64,000 nucleotides of DNA from Phycisphaerales bacterium (lineage in GTDB: Bacteria > Planctomycetota > Phycisphaerae > UBA1845), in contig JADZBE010000033.1 of the NCBI GenBank assembly GCA_020852275.1, positions 124,001 through 188,000 on the forward strand. The letters are read 5' to 3'. The notes under the pieces were generated by a model. That model searched no databases. It had not been told where the DNA came from and saw only the letters and a list, made by a program, of their open reading frames with translations. Below, piece after piece: positions 42,745 through 55,494 of this stretch. Numbering within the stretch: the first letter of the stretch is position 1; every line of letters begins with the position of its first letter. The position numbers and the translations under genes are program-made.

Positions 42745-44736
42745 CTACTCGCCTTCGCTTTCCTGGCCTTCCTTGTCGAGGTAGCCCAGCGCCCGCAGGC
42801 GTTTGACAGCCTCCTGATCACCGGGCGAGGCAGCGCCGCCGACGATGGGGGAGAGGTGGTAGCCGTAGGTGGCGACGCGGCGCGGCGCCGTCCCAGCGGC
42901 GCCGGTCTCGCGCATGAAGCGCGTCAGCGCGCGGCCCTTGCCGTCCTCCGGCGTGGCAAGGCCGTACAGGTGCAGCAACGTCGGCATGACGTCGTAAACC
43001 GTCGCCTCGGTGATCCGCTCGCCCGTGCGGAACGGCTCGCCGCGCGCGAACATCACGCCGTCCGGCGCTTCGTCATGCCCGAACGTGCCGTCGGGCTGAC
43101 GCTCAAAGCCGTGGTCGGATACGAGGACGACCGTCGTGTCCTCGCCCGCCGCGTCGAGCAGTTCCTGCACCAGCGAGTCGGAGTACATGTAATACCGCCG
43201 CACGGTGTCCGCGTAAGGGCCGCTGCCGGGCGGTCGATCCAGCGGCGTCCCGTAGCGCAGCGCGGCGTGCCCGAGGATGTCGATGCCGCGAAGATAAACG
43301 GTGACGAACCGAAGCTCCTCCGCGCTTTTCATGAGGTGGACGGCCACGTTGCGATACGTCCGGTCCATCGCCAGAAGGAAGAGGAACTCGCTGTCGATGA
43401 GGTCGGAGTCGTAGCGCCCTGCGTGCATGGCGCGAAGCTGCTCGTCGGAAACGTCCATGAATTGACGCACGTCCGCGGCGGTCAGGTCCGAGGTGTTCAC
43501 GCGGAGGGGGGCGAGGTCTTTCAACAACGGGGCGGGGCTGACCGTTCCCGTGGCGCCCTCCTCGCCCGTCTCGCCGAGTCGAGCGGCATGGCGCTCGTAA
43601 AAGAACGTATCGGTGACGATCACGCCGTTGAGGTCGCGCGCGGGCCAGGTCGCCCACCAGCCCAGCACGGCGCACGGCACGCCCGTGGCGGAGAGGATGT
43701 CCCAGACGCGCGGCTTGCGGCAGCAGCGCGCCGTCACCGGCTGGCGGTGAACCAGACCCATCGCCTCGCCCGCGTCCAGCAGCTTGTGAAAGCCTGTACC
43801 CGGCGCGAGCTGCAGGATCGGATCGCTCACCCCCGGCAGCCGGTAGGCCGTAAAACTCTCGACGCCGTGCACCTGCGGCCCAACGCCGGTGGCCATGCTC
43901 GTCCAGATCAGCGGCGACTGCGTGGGCTGGAAGGATTTGAGCGGACCGGCGACGCCCTCGGCGGCCAGACGGCTCAGCGTCGGCAGTTCGCCGCGCTGCA
44001 TCATGTCCTCGACGTACGCCCAGCAGGCGCCGTCCAGCCCGATCAGCAGCACGCGGCGGTCCTTGGCCGCGGTCTGGGCGCGCGTGGTTTCGGCGAAGCG
44101 CGTTTCACCCTCGGCGATTTTCCGCGACCATGCCCCGGCGGCGGCGGAGGAAGCGACGATGTACGCGAGCACCACGACGGCGCCGCACGGCGCCAGCACG
44201 CGCCCTCGCGCCACGAACGCCAGACTCGGACCGATTTCGCGTGCCAAACCGTTGACACCCAGAACGGCGGCCAGCGCCAAAGCGGGCCGCAGCAGCAGCA
44301 CCACGCGACCGGGGAGGCCGACATTCTCCAGCACCCGACCGGATGCTCCGTAAACCGCCAGCGCCGCGAAGCACGCCAGCACCATCACGACCGGTCGTCC
44401 GGGATTCGCGCCGGCCGCGCTCGCATTCCTTCGCAAGCGTCCCAGCCATGATCCGATCACCGCCGCGCCCGTCGAGAGGATCGCGGCGCCCAGCAGATAC
44501 GCTCCCGCAACGCCCCACGTCGCCGCGCGCCAGTCGGCGCCGGTGAGGCGGTTGTCCGACCCGATGCGGTACGCCGCCAGCAGCCCCGCGGCAAGTCCGA
44601 TGAAGGAGCCGAGCGCCACGGCCCCGATCGCGCTGCCGACGCCGTCGACGGTGTTGGCGCGTGCGCCCGCGTGCTCGACGTCGGGGGCGACATCCAGGAC
44701 CGCAACGCTGCTGCTGGACTGAGAACAGGTGTTCAT
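42745..44736 (-). CDS. membrane-anchored type I phosphodiesterase (alkaline phosphatase superfamily)
   Basis: The product has 663 residues. The first about 210 residues form four or five membrane helices; the catalytic domain follows. VLLIGLDGACW gives the first metal Asp. FQPTQSPLIWTSMATGV carries the Thr nucleophile of this family. The remaining metal sites are LRGIDILGHAAL, VVLVSDHGFERQ and TFGHDEAPDGV. The end, YDVMPTLLHLYGL, is typical. Such proteins hydrolyse phosphodiesters or phosphonates outside the cell or handle glycolipid phosphate heads. It is separated by 231 bp from the GT39-like gene downstream and may share its pathway; no experimental analogue is known to me. Confidence 0.87.
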   Translation of the reverse strand: MNTCSQSSSSVAVLDVAPDVEHAGARANTVDGVGSAIGAVALGSFIGLAAGLLAAYRIGSDNRLTGADWRAATWGVAGAYLLGAAILSTGAAVIGSWLGRLRRNASAAGANPGRPVVMVLACFAALAVYGASGRVLENVGLPGRVVLLLRPALALAAVLGVNGLAREIGPSLAFVARGRVLAPCGAVVVLAYIVASSAAAGAWSRKIAEGETRFAETTRAQTAAKDRRVLLIGLDGACWAYVEDMMQRGELPTLSRLAAEGVAGPLKSFQPTQSPLIWTSMATGVGPQVHGVESFTAYRLPGVSDPILQLAPGTGFHKLLDAGEAMGLVHRQPVTARCCRKPRVWDILSATGVPCAVLGWWATWPARDLNGVIVTDTFFYERHAARLGETGEEGATGTVSPAPLLKDLAPLRVNTSDLTAADVRQFMDVSDEQLRAMHAGRYDSDLIDSEFLFLLAMDRTYRNVAVHLMKSAEELRFVTVYLRGIDILGHAALRYGTPLDRPPGSGPYADTVRRYYMYSDSLVQELLDAAGEDTTVVLVSDHGFERQPDGTFGHDEAPDGVMFARGEPFRTGERITEATVYDVMPTLLHLYGLATPEDGKGRALTRFMRETGAAGTAPRRVATYGYHLSPIVGGAASPGDQEAVKRLRALGYLDKEGQESEGE

Positions 44737-44948
44737 ATCACTTGCATCGGCTGCCCACCGGGCGTGCCGCTTGCGGGGGATTGTGACGAGAACTTCTCAG
44801 CCGGGCAAAGGCGAGCTATCGGACGCCCATCGGGCCGTCGCGCGGTTTCCGCCGCCCGTCCGCCAAAGCCTTCCCGGACCCCAACCGATAACGCAGGGTG
44901 CAACGTGCGTGACGGCGAAGCGTGCATGCCATATCGGAGGTCGAGTCG

Positions 44949-46457
44949 ATGAAGCTGCGATTGTGGAGAATGGGGATGACCGGGCTGATCGTCGGCGTGC
45001 TCATCGCGGGCTGCCGATGGGACCTGACGAACTTCTTCAGCGGCAGCGAATCCGACGACTTCCTCAGCACCGGGCGCACGCTCAGCCACTTCCAGGCCGT
45101 TCAGGTCGATCCGCGCACCGAAGACACGGCCGGGCCGCAGTTCGTCGAAGCGGCGGACCTCGACGGCGACGGGCGGCTCGATCTCGTCACCGCGTGGGCG
45201 CAGTCGCAGCCGCTCCAATTCCACCTCCAGCGCGTGGACGACGAAGGCAACATCAGCTTTGAAACGACCGTGCTGGCCGGCTCGATCCCCGTCTCGTCCA
45301 CGGCGGGAATTCAGGTGTCCGACTTCGACGAAGACGGGCGCATGGACATCGCCCTGCTCGCCAAGAGCCGGAATCTCGATGACGCGACGACGGTCACGTT
45401 CGACGGCGCGGTCATTCTGTACTTCGGTCCGGACGACCTGGCTGACCTCACGGACCCCATCCAGTGGCAGGAAATCCTGCTGACGCAGACCGACCTGCCG
45501 GGCGTGGCCGACGGAGACGGAAGCGATCCCGAGGTCGGCGGATATACCGACATCGAAGCGAGCGACATGGACGGCGACGGCGACGTCGATCTCGTGCTGG
45601 CGCTGAACGGCGTTCCGGAAACGGAGGGCACGGAAGAGGATTCCGCCGGGAGCGTCGAGCTGTTCACCAACCCGGCGCCGGATCGTGCTCGGCGCGGGGG
45701 CGAGTGGGAGCGGTATCGTTCGCCATACACCGCGCTGACCGGGCTGGAGACGCGGAGCTCGGCCATCAAGGACGTGGTGCTCGCCGACGTGGACCGCGAC
45801 GGCGACCCCGACGTGATTGCCACGCGCCCGGACGCCGTGAGCATGAACGTGCGCTGGCTCAATAACCCCGTCGTGCGTCTGGAGGGCTTTGCCGCGGAGT
45901 GGAGCTCACATGCCATCGGGCAGGTCGCCACCTCCGCGGACGTGGCGGACGTGGCCGATCTCGACGGGGACGGCGTATCCGACGTGATCGTACGATCGAC
46001 CGGCGGGCGCGTGATTCAGTGGTTCAAGGGACCGCAGACGCCGGCGCTGACGCGCAACGTCCCGTGGCAGGTGTACACGCTGGCGGAGTTTCTCTCGCGC
46101 ACGCCGCAGGGCCTGGCCGTTGCCGACCTTGATCTTGACGGGCAACCGGAAGTCATCGCCGCCGCCGAGGGGGGCATCGCCTTCTTCAAGGTCGCCGATT
46201 CCGTGTACGAGCAATGGAGCGAGAACCTCATCATCGACGATCAGCCCAGCGACACGAACGCGGACGCGCCGCCGACCACGGATCCCAACGTGGCGCCTAC
46301 GCAGGTCGCCGGAACGACCGTCACGCACTCCGTGCTGGTCACCGACGTCGATGCGGACGGCGTCAACGATCTGGTCATCACGCTCGACCGCAGCGGGCTT
46401 TCAGGTCTGACTAACGACGCGCTCGTCTGGTTTCGCAACACGCTGGCAGCGCCGTAG
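44949..46457 (+). CDS. FG-GAP/VCBS repeat lipoprotein
   Basis: The product has 502 residues. A GGAGG site lies 9 bases before the ATG. The signal ends LIAGC, a lipobox. Seven Ca-binding D-x-D-x-D-G loops are spread through the chain: DLDGDGRLD, DFDEDGRMD, DMDGDGDVD, DVDRDGDPD, DLDGDGVSD, DLDLDGQPE and DVDADGVND. They mark FG-GAP/VCBS blades, so a seven-bladed beta-propeller is likely. The protein is lipid-anchored and probably exposed outside the cytoplasm. Ligand unknown. It is convergent with pyrK and separated from it by two hairpins. Confidence 0.85.
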   Translation: MKLRLWRMGMTGLIVGVLIAGCRWDLTNFFSGSESDDFLSTGRTLSHFQAVQVDPRTEDTAGPQFVEAADLDGDGRLDLVTAWAQSQPLQFHLQRVDDEGNISFETTVLAGSIPVSSTAGIQVSDFDEDGRMDIALLAKSRNLDDATTVTFDGAVILYFGPDDLADLTDPIQWQEILLTQTDLPGVADGDGSDPEVGGYTDIEASDMDGDGDVDLVLALNGVPETEGTEEDSAGSVELFTNPAPDRARRGGEWERYRSPYTALTGLETRSSAIKDVVLADVDRDGDPDVIATRPDAVSMNVRWLNNPVVRLEGFAAEWSSHAIGQVATSADVADVADLDGDGVSDVIVRSTGGRVIQWFKGPQTPALTRNVPWQVYTLAEFLSRTPQGLAVADLDLDGQPEVIAAAEGGIAFFKVADSVYEQWSENLIIDDQPSDTNADAPPTTDPNVAPTQVAGTTVTHSVLVTDVDADGVNDLVITLDRSGLSGLTNDALVWFRNTLAAP

Positions 46458-46484
46458 GGCGGTTTCACGGCCAACGACTGTGGC

Positions 46485-46530
46485 ACCGGTTTTCAACCGG
46501 TAACAGTAGCACAGGTTTCCCAACCTGTGC
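46485..46530. repeat. two hairpins downstream of the FG-GAP gene
   Basis: ACCGGTT (46485-46491) pairs with AACCGGT (46495-46501), and GCACAGGTT (46509-46517) with AACCTGTGC (46522-46530). Both are of the 'gcacaggttttcaacctgtgc' intergenic type. They sit between converging genes and could stop transcription both ways, but no T run follows. Confidence 0.6.
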
Positions 46531-46596
46531 ATCCACGCACGAATCACGGCCACGGTAAGGCAAAACCACGATTCGCCACGTGGATCCCAACTTGCC

Positions 46597-47628
46597 TCAA
46601 CGAGCCGCCGGCACGTCCCACAACAACTGCCCGGCCTCGTACACCGGTCCCTCCGTGCAGCAAAGGCTGTAGCGCCAGCCCGCGGGGTCCGACGCATCGC
46701 GCACCGGGAGCACGCACGACTGGCACGTCCCCATTCCGCAGGCCATCGATCGCTCCATGCAGACGTGGCATTCGATGCCGCGCTCCAGCGCGAATTGCGC
46801 GACGAACCGCATCATCACTTCCGGACCGCACGTGTAAATGACGAGTTGATCCGCCGCGACCGGATGGGCCGCATGATAGGCGAGGAGCGCCGCGCCGACG
46901 TGGCCTGCGAAGCCCGCAGAGCCGTCGTCGGTGGCGAGGACGACCGGCGTGCCGGCGGCATTGAACTCCGCGGAGGAGAACGTCGCGGCGCGGGCGTCGC
47001 GCGACGGGGGGGGAGACGTCAGCGTCAGCGGAACCAGATCAACCGACCTCGCGCCGCAGAAGGCGACCCCCTGTCGCCCGCATTCGTTCAATGCCTGCGC
47101 CAGCCACAACATCGGCGGCAAGCCTACTCCCCCGGCGACAAGCCATGCGTGCGACTTCCCGATCGGCCGTGGAAAGGGATGCCCGAGCGGACCCAGCACG
47201 CTTACTTTTTCCCCTTCGCCCAGCCGCGACATCAGCGCCGTGCCCGCGCCGACGACGCGATAAATGACGTCGATCTCGCGCTCATGACCGGAGCTTGGCA
47301 CGGCGTGCAGGTTGGCCGCGTCGTGGATGTCGCGCATGCCCGCAATGCTGAAGGCGCGCCGCAGCATGGGCTGCTGGACCGCGTCGCGCCCCGTCCACGG
47401 CCTGCTTCCTGCATCCGCATCGAGGCGCCAAGAAACCTCGTCCTCGGGCGCGTCCAGCGCATGATAATGCGGCGGGGCCTCGAGGGTCGGGACCAGATGC
47501 ACGAATTGGCCCGGCGCCGCGTCGGGGAAACCCTTCACACGCAGCGTCATGCGGAAATGCTCGCGGCACAGACCGACGTTGCGGTGAACGCTGCCGACAA
47601 GGATGACAGGATGACAGGCCGGCACCAT
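46597..47628 (-). CDS. pyrK: dihydroorotate dehydrogenase electron transfer subunit (PyrK-like)
   Basis: The product has 343 residues, longer than typical PyrK (about 260-290) because of an extra loop near residue 75 and a Ser/Arg-rich segment near residue 210. RRAFSIAG is the FAD motif RxxS, and WLVAGGVGLPPMLWLAQ the NAD(H) glycine loop. The 2Fe-2S ligands are in MACGMGTCQSC and a later LCCTEGPVY. It moves electrons from the type 1B dihydroorotate dehydrogenase to NAD. pyrD is not adjacent, which is unusual; the gene may act with a distant pyrD. Confidence 0.85.
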   Translation of the reverse strand: MVPACHPVILVGSVHRNVGLCREHFRMTLRVKGFPDAAPGQFVHLVPTLEAPPHYHALDAPEDEVSWRLDADAGSRPWTGRDAVQQPMLRRAFSIAGMRDIHDAANLHAVPSSGHEREIDVIYRVVGAGTALMSRLGEGEKVSVLGPLGHPFPRPIGKSHAWLVAGGVGLPPMLWLAQALNECGRQGVAFCGARSVDLVPLTLTSPPPSRDARAATFSSAEFNAAGTPVVLATDDGSAGFAGHVGAALLAYHAAHPVAADQLVIYTCGPEVMMRFVAQFALERGIECHVCMERSMACGMGTCQSCVLPVRDASDPAGWRYSLCCTEGPVYEAGQLLWDVPAAR

Positions 47629-47761
47629 TCCCGGATTCTCTGCGGGTTGGGCCTTCGTTTGTCAAGGTTGCTTCCCTGGGCGCGCAGTGGAATCCGATAC
47701 GAAACAGGGGACCCGTCCCCTCGCAAAGGCGAGGGTTCAGAGGAAATCGCCAGATCGCTGG

Positions 47762-47811
47762 ATTCCCGCCGGCGCGAGAATCACGGGCTGGATTCCCGTC
47801 TGCGCGAAAAC
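47762..47811. repeat. diverged dRS3-like palindrome pair
   Basis: ATTCCC-N8-GAGAAT at 47762-47781 and ATTCCC-N8-GAAAAC at 47792-47811 are degenerate forms of the palindrome found elsewhere in the window. They lie between the MFS gene and pyrK. Confidence 0.55.
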
Positions 47812-47839
47812 GACGCCCGTCGCCGGGCGCCACGCGCCG

Positions 47840-49471
47840 TCAGGCGCTGCTCATCGCCTCGTCCGCCGGTCGCCAGTGCCGACTGAAATGCGAGAGTGCC
47901 GCGGAGCCCATGCAAAGGACGGCGGCGACGGCAAAGGCCGCCGTGAAACTCCCGGTCAGTTGTCTCGCCGTGTTTCCCGCCCACACGCCCAGCACGCCGG
48001 CGACGCCGTAGGAAGTGAACACCCACCCATAATTGGCCCCGAAGCCCTTGGATCCAAACAAATCGGCGGTCAGTGACGGAAAAAGAGCGAAATTACCTCC
48101 AAAATTAAACCCCACGCACGCCGCGCCAATGGCCAGCTCCAGTTCCGTGTCCAGCGTAGTAAAAGTAAGAAGCGTCAAACCCTGCAAGAAAAACATGACG
48201 GTCATCGACAGAGATCGTCCAATGCGGTCAGAAACCCAACCCCATGCCACGCGACCAGCCGCATTAAATATCGCAAGCACTCCAACCGCAGTCGCACCGC
48301 GCAGCAGCAGTTCGTTGCGCAAGCTGTCGCTCAATGTCTTGCCGGCGGCTTCCGCGGAGTGAACAAGTTGACTTCCGGCAAAAGGCTTGAGAATCCCAAT
48401 CACCATCAGTCCGGCCATCGCGCCGCTGAAGAACATGATCCATACCTGGTAGAAGCGCCAGTTTTTCAGAAGGTTTCGCCACGAAGAGTCGGCCTGTCGC
48501 GGTTCAGCAGCGGGCCTTGACGCGACGGCGGGCGCCGGCGGATTGCATAACAGGAAGGCGCCCGCGCAGACGACGAGCGTGGCAATGATCCCATGCAGAC
48601 TAAAAAAATCAGGAATTCCATGCGCCTCAATAAAACCGACGCCTCCGATTTGGGATGCGCCTGAAAAGATGTATGCGCCGAGTCCGAACCCGGCGACGGC
48701 CACGCCCGAAACCAGCCCCTTGTGCCGTGGAAACCACTTGACCAGCGCCGCGATGGGCGAAACATACGCGAATCCCGTTCCCACGCCGGCCAGAACACCA
48801 ACCGTGCTCCACAGGAGGAACATCTTGTTGACCGGACTGATGGAAATGTACTGCTGGCCGAGCGCCAGACCGCCAATGACGGCGACCGTGACCAGTCCAT
48901 AGGGCAGGTACTGCAGGATGGGCCTTCGGGAGCGGTCCATTCCGCGTGTCAGCGCATCGGACAGCACGAGCACTGCGACCACAACGCCGCCCATCAGGAC
49001 GGCATGGCACAGGTAATACACGGTGAGCGTGCCCATCCGTCCGGCGGCAAGAAAGGCAAGACCCAGGCACAGACCTCCGACCACGGCAGTGACACGGGGA
49101 CCCTTGCGGTCTTGAATGCGCCCCGCAACTACCATGGAGGCCGCGAATGAAAGCAGGCAGATGCCGAAACAATACTTGAGCAGACCGAGCCGATGCTCCC
49201 GCTCAAGAACCGCAGCGGCCGCAGTCGCAACAATCGCGGCGTCACGCGGCAGTGGCTCACCGGATGCGGTAAGCAATGCCGCCTGGTCTGTCGTGAGAAT
49301 GGGCGGCCATATCTCACCCTCGAGCGGCTGCCAAAAAATGCTGTAACCATAAAGGGTGCCGAGCACGAGCTGCACCATAACCGCGCCGACAAGCACGAGC
49401 GGTTTGCGGAAACGCGCCGCCAGACCCGTCACGCCTTCCGAGACTGCCGAATGGAGTACCATGGTCGCCAT
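47840..49471 (-). CDS. MFS transporter, oxalate/formate antiporter (OFA) family
   Basis: The product has about 543 residues from the ATG at 49471; an ATG at 49462 is equally possible. Twelve hydrophobic segments can be traced. The OFA-type cytoplasmic loop is seen as VAGRIQDRKGPRVTAVVGG (MFS loop 2-3) and WGWVSDRIGRSL (loop 8-9). LVKWFPRHKGLVSGVAVAG is strongly OFA-like. The long 6-7 loop is Pro/Ala/Arg-rich. An extra segment between helices 1 and 2 is unusual. OFA members carry small carboxylates such as oxalate, formate, pyruvate or lactate. It follows the PFOR gene by 219 bp on the same strand, which favours pyruvate or a related acid. Confidence 0.88.
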   Translation of the reverse strand: MATMVLHSAVSEGVTGLAARFRKPLVLVGAVMVQLVLGTLYGYSIFWQPLEGEIWPPILTTDQAALLTASGEPLPRDAAIVATAAAAVLEREHRLGLLKYCFGICLLSFAASMVVAGRIQDRKGPRVTAVVGGLCLGLAFLAAGRMGTLTVYYLCHAVLMGGVVVAVLVLSDALTRGMDRSRRPILQYLPYGLVTVAVIGGLALGQQYISISPVNKMFLLWSTVGVLAGVGTGFAYVSPIAALVKWFPRHKGLVSGVAVAGFGLGAYIFSGASQIGGVGFIEAHGIPDFFSLHGIIATLVVCAGAFLLCNPPAPAVASRPAAEPRQADSSWRNLLKNWRFYQVWIMFFSGAMAGLMVIGILKPFAGSQLVHSAEAAGKTLSDSLRNELLLRGATAVGVLAIFNAAGRVAWGWVSDRIGRSLSMTVMFFLQGLTLLTFTTLDTELELAIGAACVGFNFGGNFALFPSLTADLFGSKGFGANYGWVFTSYGVAGVLGVWAGNTARQLTGSFTAAFAVAAVLCMGSAALSHFSRHWRPADEAMSSA

Positions 49472-49690
49472 CCTGTCAATAAGTGACCGCGACCCATCCC
49501 CGTCGCGCGAGCCTCGCACGACCGCGCCCGGACGAACCCAATCCCCTCGCAGGCTTGCAAACGGCGTGCCAGGCAGCACACCGTCCGGAAATGCCGCACC
49601 GGCGAGCCGCGACGGAGATGCGGACGCTTCTCGGCCTGTTGCCTGAAGGGCAGAGCTCACCGCCCTCCGCGCGGCTCCACCGCCGGCCTG

Positions 49691-53350
<3,660 letters not shown>

Positions 53351-54010
53351 GCTGCTTGCTCCTGCGGTTGGGGGCTGGCGTGTACCGTCGATGCCCCGGT
53401 CCGGGGATCAGCCCCGAGATCGCACCGAGGAGTCGAACGCCCAGTCGGCGCCCGTATCGACGGACTGCTTCCGCGCCGGCCCAACCACGTACAACCAGCG
53501 GGGCAGAATGCGTGCCAAGTCACGCCCGGCGTCGTGGCAGGCAAGCTGTTATTCATCTCGAAAGGTGGCACAAGGCTGCCTGCCCGACAAGCTGCGAATC
53601 GTGCCCATGTCGCGGCCCCGTTCGGTGGGTGCGGATCCGATGCGGGGGACTCATCACTACTGGGACGCGCGGGTCAGACGGCAACAGGGTGAGCAAAATG
53701 ACGCAATCGCCAAGCGCATCCGCGTAGGGCGCATCATGTCCGCCGGTGCTTCACCGCCGGCGCTGTGTAGTACAGGCCAGTCCTGAATCAGCGGAAACGC
53801 CGCAGGGCCGCCCCGGCTCGCTTCCCAACCCGTCCGCAGTGGAACTCGAGACCAAGCATGGGGACCGTCACCCCGTGGACGCGTGGGTCCCATCCGCGCC
53901 GGAAGGTCAACGAGTTCTTGCCTCGTCGCAGGCCACCGGCTGGATTCCCGCCTTCGCGGGAATGACGAGCGCGGTCTATCCCGTGTGCTGGCATCTTGAA
54001 ACTCTGACGC
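53351..54010. other. 660-bp intergenic region upstream of the PFOR gene
   Basis: No frame with domain similarity or regular codon use was found on either strand. It includes one dRS3-like palindrome (53944-53963). The PFOR promoter must be in the left part; I could not place it. Confidence 0.5.
53944..53963 (+). repeat. dRS3-like palindrome
   Basis: ATTCCCGCCTTCGCGGGAAT, preceded by GGCTGG and followed by GACGAGCG, as in the other copies. Confidence 0.75.
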
Positions 54011-54199
54011 TCATGCGGCGCACGTGGACGCATCGGCCAGCTTGTGCTCAAGACGCTCCAGCGATTCCTGCAGGTCGCTCAACTCCGCGCGGAGCGCGCG
54101 CGAAGCGGTATGGTGGATCTCGGGCCCCAGCTCCTGGATTCTCACGCGCACCAGCCTCGCCAGAACTTCCCTCTCATGTTCCGTCATCTCGACTTTCAT
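54011..54199 (-). CDS. small helical protein of a conserved unknown family
   Basis: The product has 62 residues from the ATG at 54199. It begins MKVEMTEHEREVLARLVRVR and continues with an EIHHTASRALRAEL stretch and a Leu-heptad helix. This matches small uncharacterised proteins, common in planctomycetes and deltaproteobacteria, with the pattern L-T-x-x-E-x-x-x-L and an E-I-H-H-T core. It is likely a two-helix coiled coil, possibly forming dimers. Function is unknown. It ends close to repeats and has no operon partner. Confidence 0.75.
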   Translation of the reverse strand: MKVEMTEHEREVLARLVRVRIQELGPEIHHTASRALRAELSDLQESLERLEHKLADASTCAA

Positions 54200-54821
54200 G
54201 GCATCGCCTGCTCTTCCGCCGTGCGGCGGCGGCGTCGATAGCCGCATGACCAGGATCGACTCGTCTCCGGTTTTCGCTCGTCGTCAAAATCGACGTGTCG
54301 TAACCCTCGGCCTTCGGCCTGCTCGGCGCCCGGCTCCGCGTGCGGCATCACCGAGATCCCGCCGAGTTCCGGACTTGCATTGCGGCGTCGGCTGCGGTCA
54401 CATTCTCGCAGTCGGGAACCCTGCGGATGCTCGACCTTACAGGCAGCAATCGACGTGCCATGCATAACTCACAAACCTTGCGAATTCCCTCGGCGTCCGC
54501 TGAGGTCCGCGAAACAAGCACGCACGCCGCAAGGGGGTTGCCTTTATGGCCACTTCAGGTTCATCGAAGCGGCATCGCAGAGCAGCGGGCATGATCCATC
54601 AGAACCCTGCACGCAAGTGCAGGGTCTGCAAGGGGAGAGCCTGCCTGGCGTGCTGGTGCGACTCGCAAGCGGCAGCGGGGAGGCGGCGCGCGGTGATCGC
54701 CCCGGCGGCGATCAAGTGGGCATGCGTGAATAATCAGGCGAATTGCCGCGGTCTTCTGGGTCGCGCGAAGGCCCAGCAAGGTGTCACACTTGGGTGTCAT
54801 TCCTTTGAACGGATCATTCCA
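54200..54821. other. 622-bp divergent region with a GNRA hairpin
   Basis: It lies between the 62-residue gene (minus) and the SnoaL-like gene (plus). A 9-bp stem with a GCAA loop is at 54604-54625. A plus-strand frame with a Cys-rich stretch (KCRVCKGRACLACWC) continues into the next gene's frame but has no known family, so I do not extend that gene. Confidence 0.5.
54604..54625. other. 9-bp hairpin with GCAA tetraloop
   Basis: ACCCTGCAC (54604-54612), GCAA loop, GTGCAGGGT (54617-54625): a perfect stem with a GNRA loop, stable as RNA on the plus strand. No T run follows, so it is not a plain terminator; it could be a piece of a structured leader of the gene at 54822. Confidence 0.5.
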
Positions 54822-55361
54822 ATGAAGCGAGCAGCAGGATCAGAGTCATGGGAGTCGCGACAGACCTTGCGCAACCTGCGTCGGCTTGCGCTGCCCTTTG
54901 GCGCGATCGTCTTGTGCGCATCGCTCCTCACGCGCGTCGGGTCAGTCGCGGCGCTGGCGCAGGAGGATCAGGCCAAGGATCCGCGCCGGTCCGACCGGCA
55001 GGCCATCCTGAAAGTTCTCGACGATCAGGACCGCGCGTGGAACGGCGGCGACATCGACTCGTTCATGATCGGATACTGGAACTCACCGGAGCTGACGTTC
55101 GCCTCCGGCGGCGAGATCACCCGCGGCTGGAAGGAGACGTTGGAGCGCTATCACAAACGTTACCCGGACAGGCAGGCTATGGGGCGCGTGTCCTTCACTG
55201 AAACGGCGGTCAAGTTCCTCGGTCCGGACGCGGCGCTGGTGCTGGGGCGCTGGCGGCTGGAGCGCGAAAAACCGGTCGGCGGCGTGTTCAGCCTGGTCTT
55301 CCGCCGGATCGAAGGCCAGTGGCTCATCGTGCATGACCACACGTCAAGCTCCGAACCCTGA
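54822..55361 (+). CDS. exported SnoaL/DUF4440-like (NTF2-fold) protein
   Basis: The product has 179 residues. A signal peptide is at the N-terminus (RRLALPFGAIVLCASLLTRVGSVAALAQ-like, cleaved after ALA). The domain reads RQAILKVLDDQDRAWNGGD, then FASGGEITRGWKETLERY, and ends FSLVFRRIEGQWLIVHDHTS, the DUF4440/SnoaL-like cone-shaped fold. Many relatives have no known ligand; some are ketosteroid-isomerase-like. The conserved His near the end may take part in binding. The start at 54822 was preferred because the signal peptide begins there. Confidence 0.85.
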   Translation: MKRAAGSESWESRQTLRNLRRLALPFGAIVLCASLLTRVGSVAALAQEDQAKDPRRSDRQAILKVLDDQDRAWNGGDIDSFMIGYWNSPELTFASGGEITRGWKETLERYHKRYPDRQAMGRVSFTETAVKFLGPDAALVLGRWRLEREKPVGGVFSLVFRRIEGQWLIVHDHTSSSEP

Positions 55362-55494
55362 GGTACGCGGGCAAGTTCTTCCAGAGAATCGCTTCCTTCA
55401 TGCGCGGGCGGCCATCCACTTCCCTCGCGGTCTCCCCCTTGCACGTGGAAGGGGGGCAAAACCCTGCCTCCGAGGGAGGGACTTGCATCCACGT

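Noticed and set aside
46485-46530. Rho-independent terminators
   Set aside because: The stems are good but no T run follows on either strand; they fit a common intergenic repeat better.
54196-54465. Minus-strand frame of 89 codons upstream of the 62-residue gene
   Set aside because: It overlaps that gene's start in another frame and has no domain or regular codon use.
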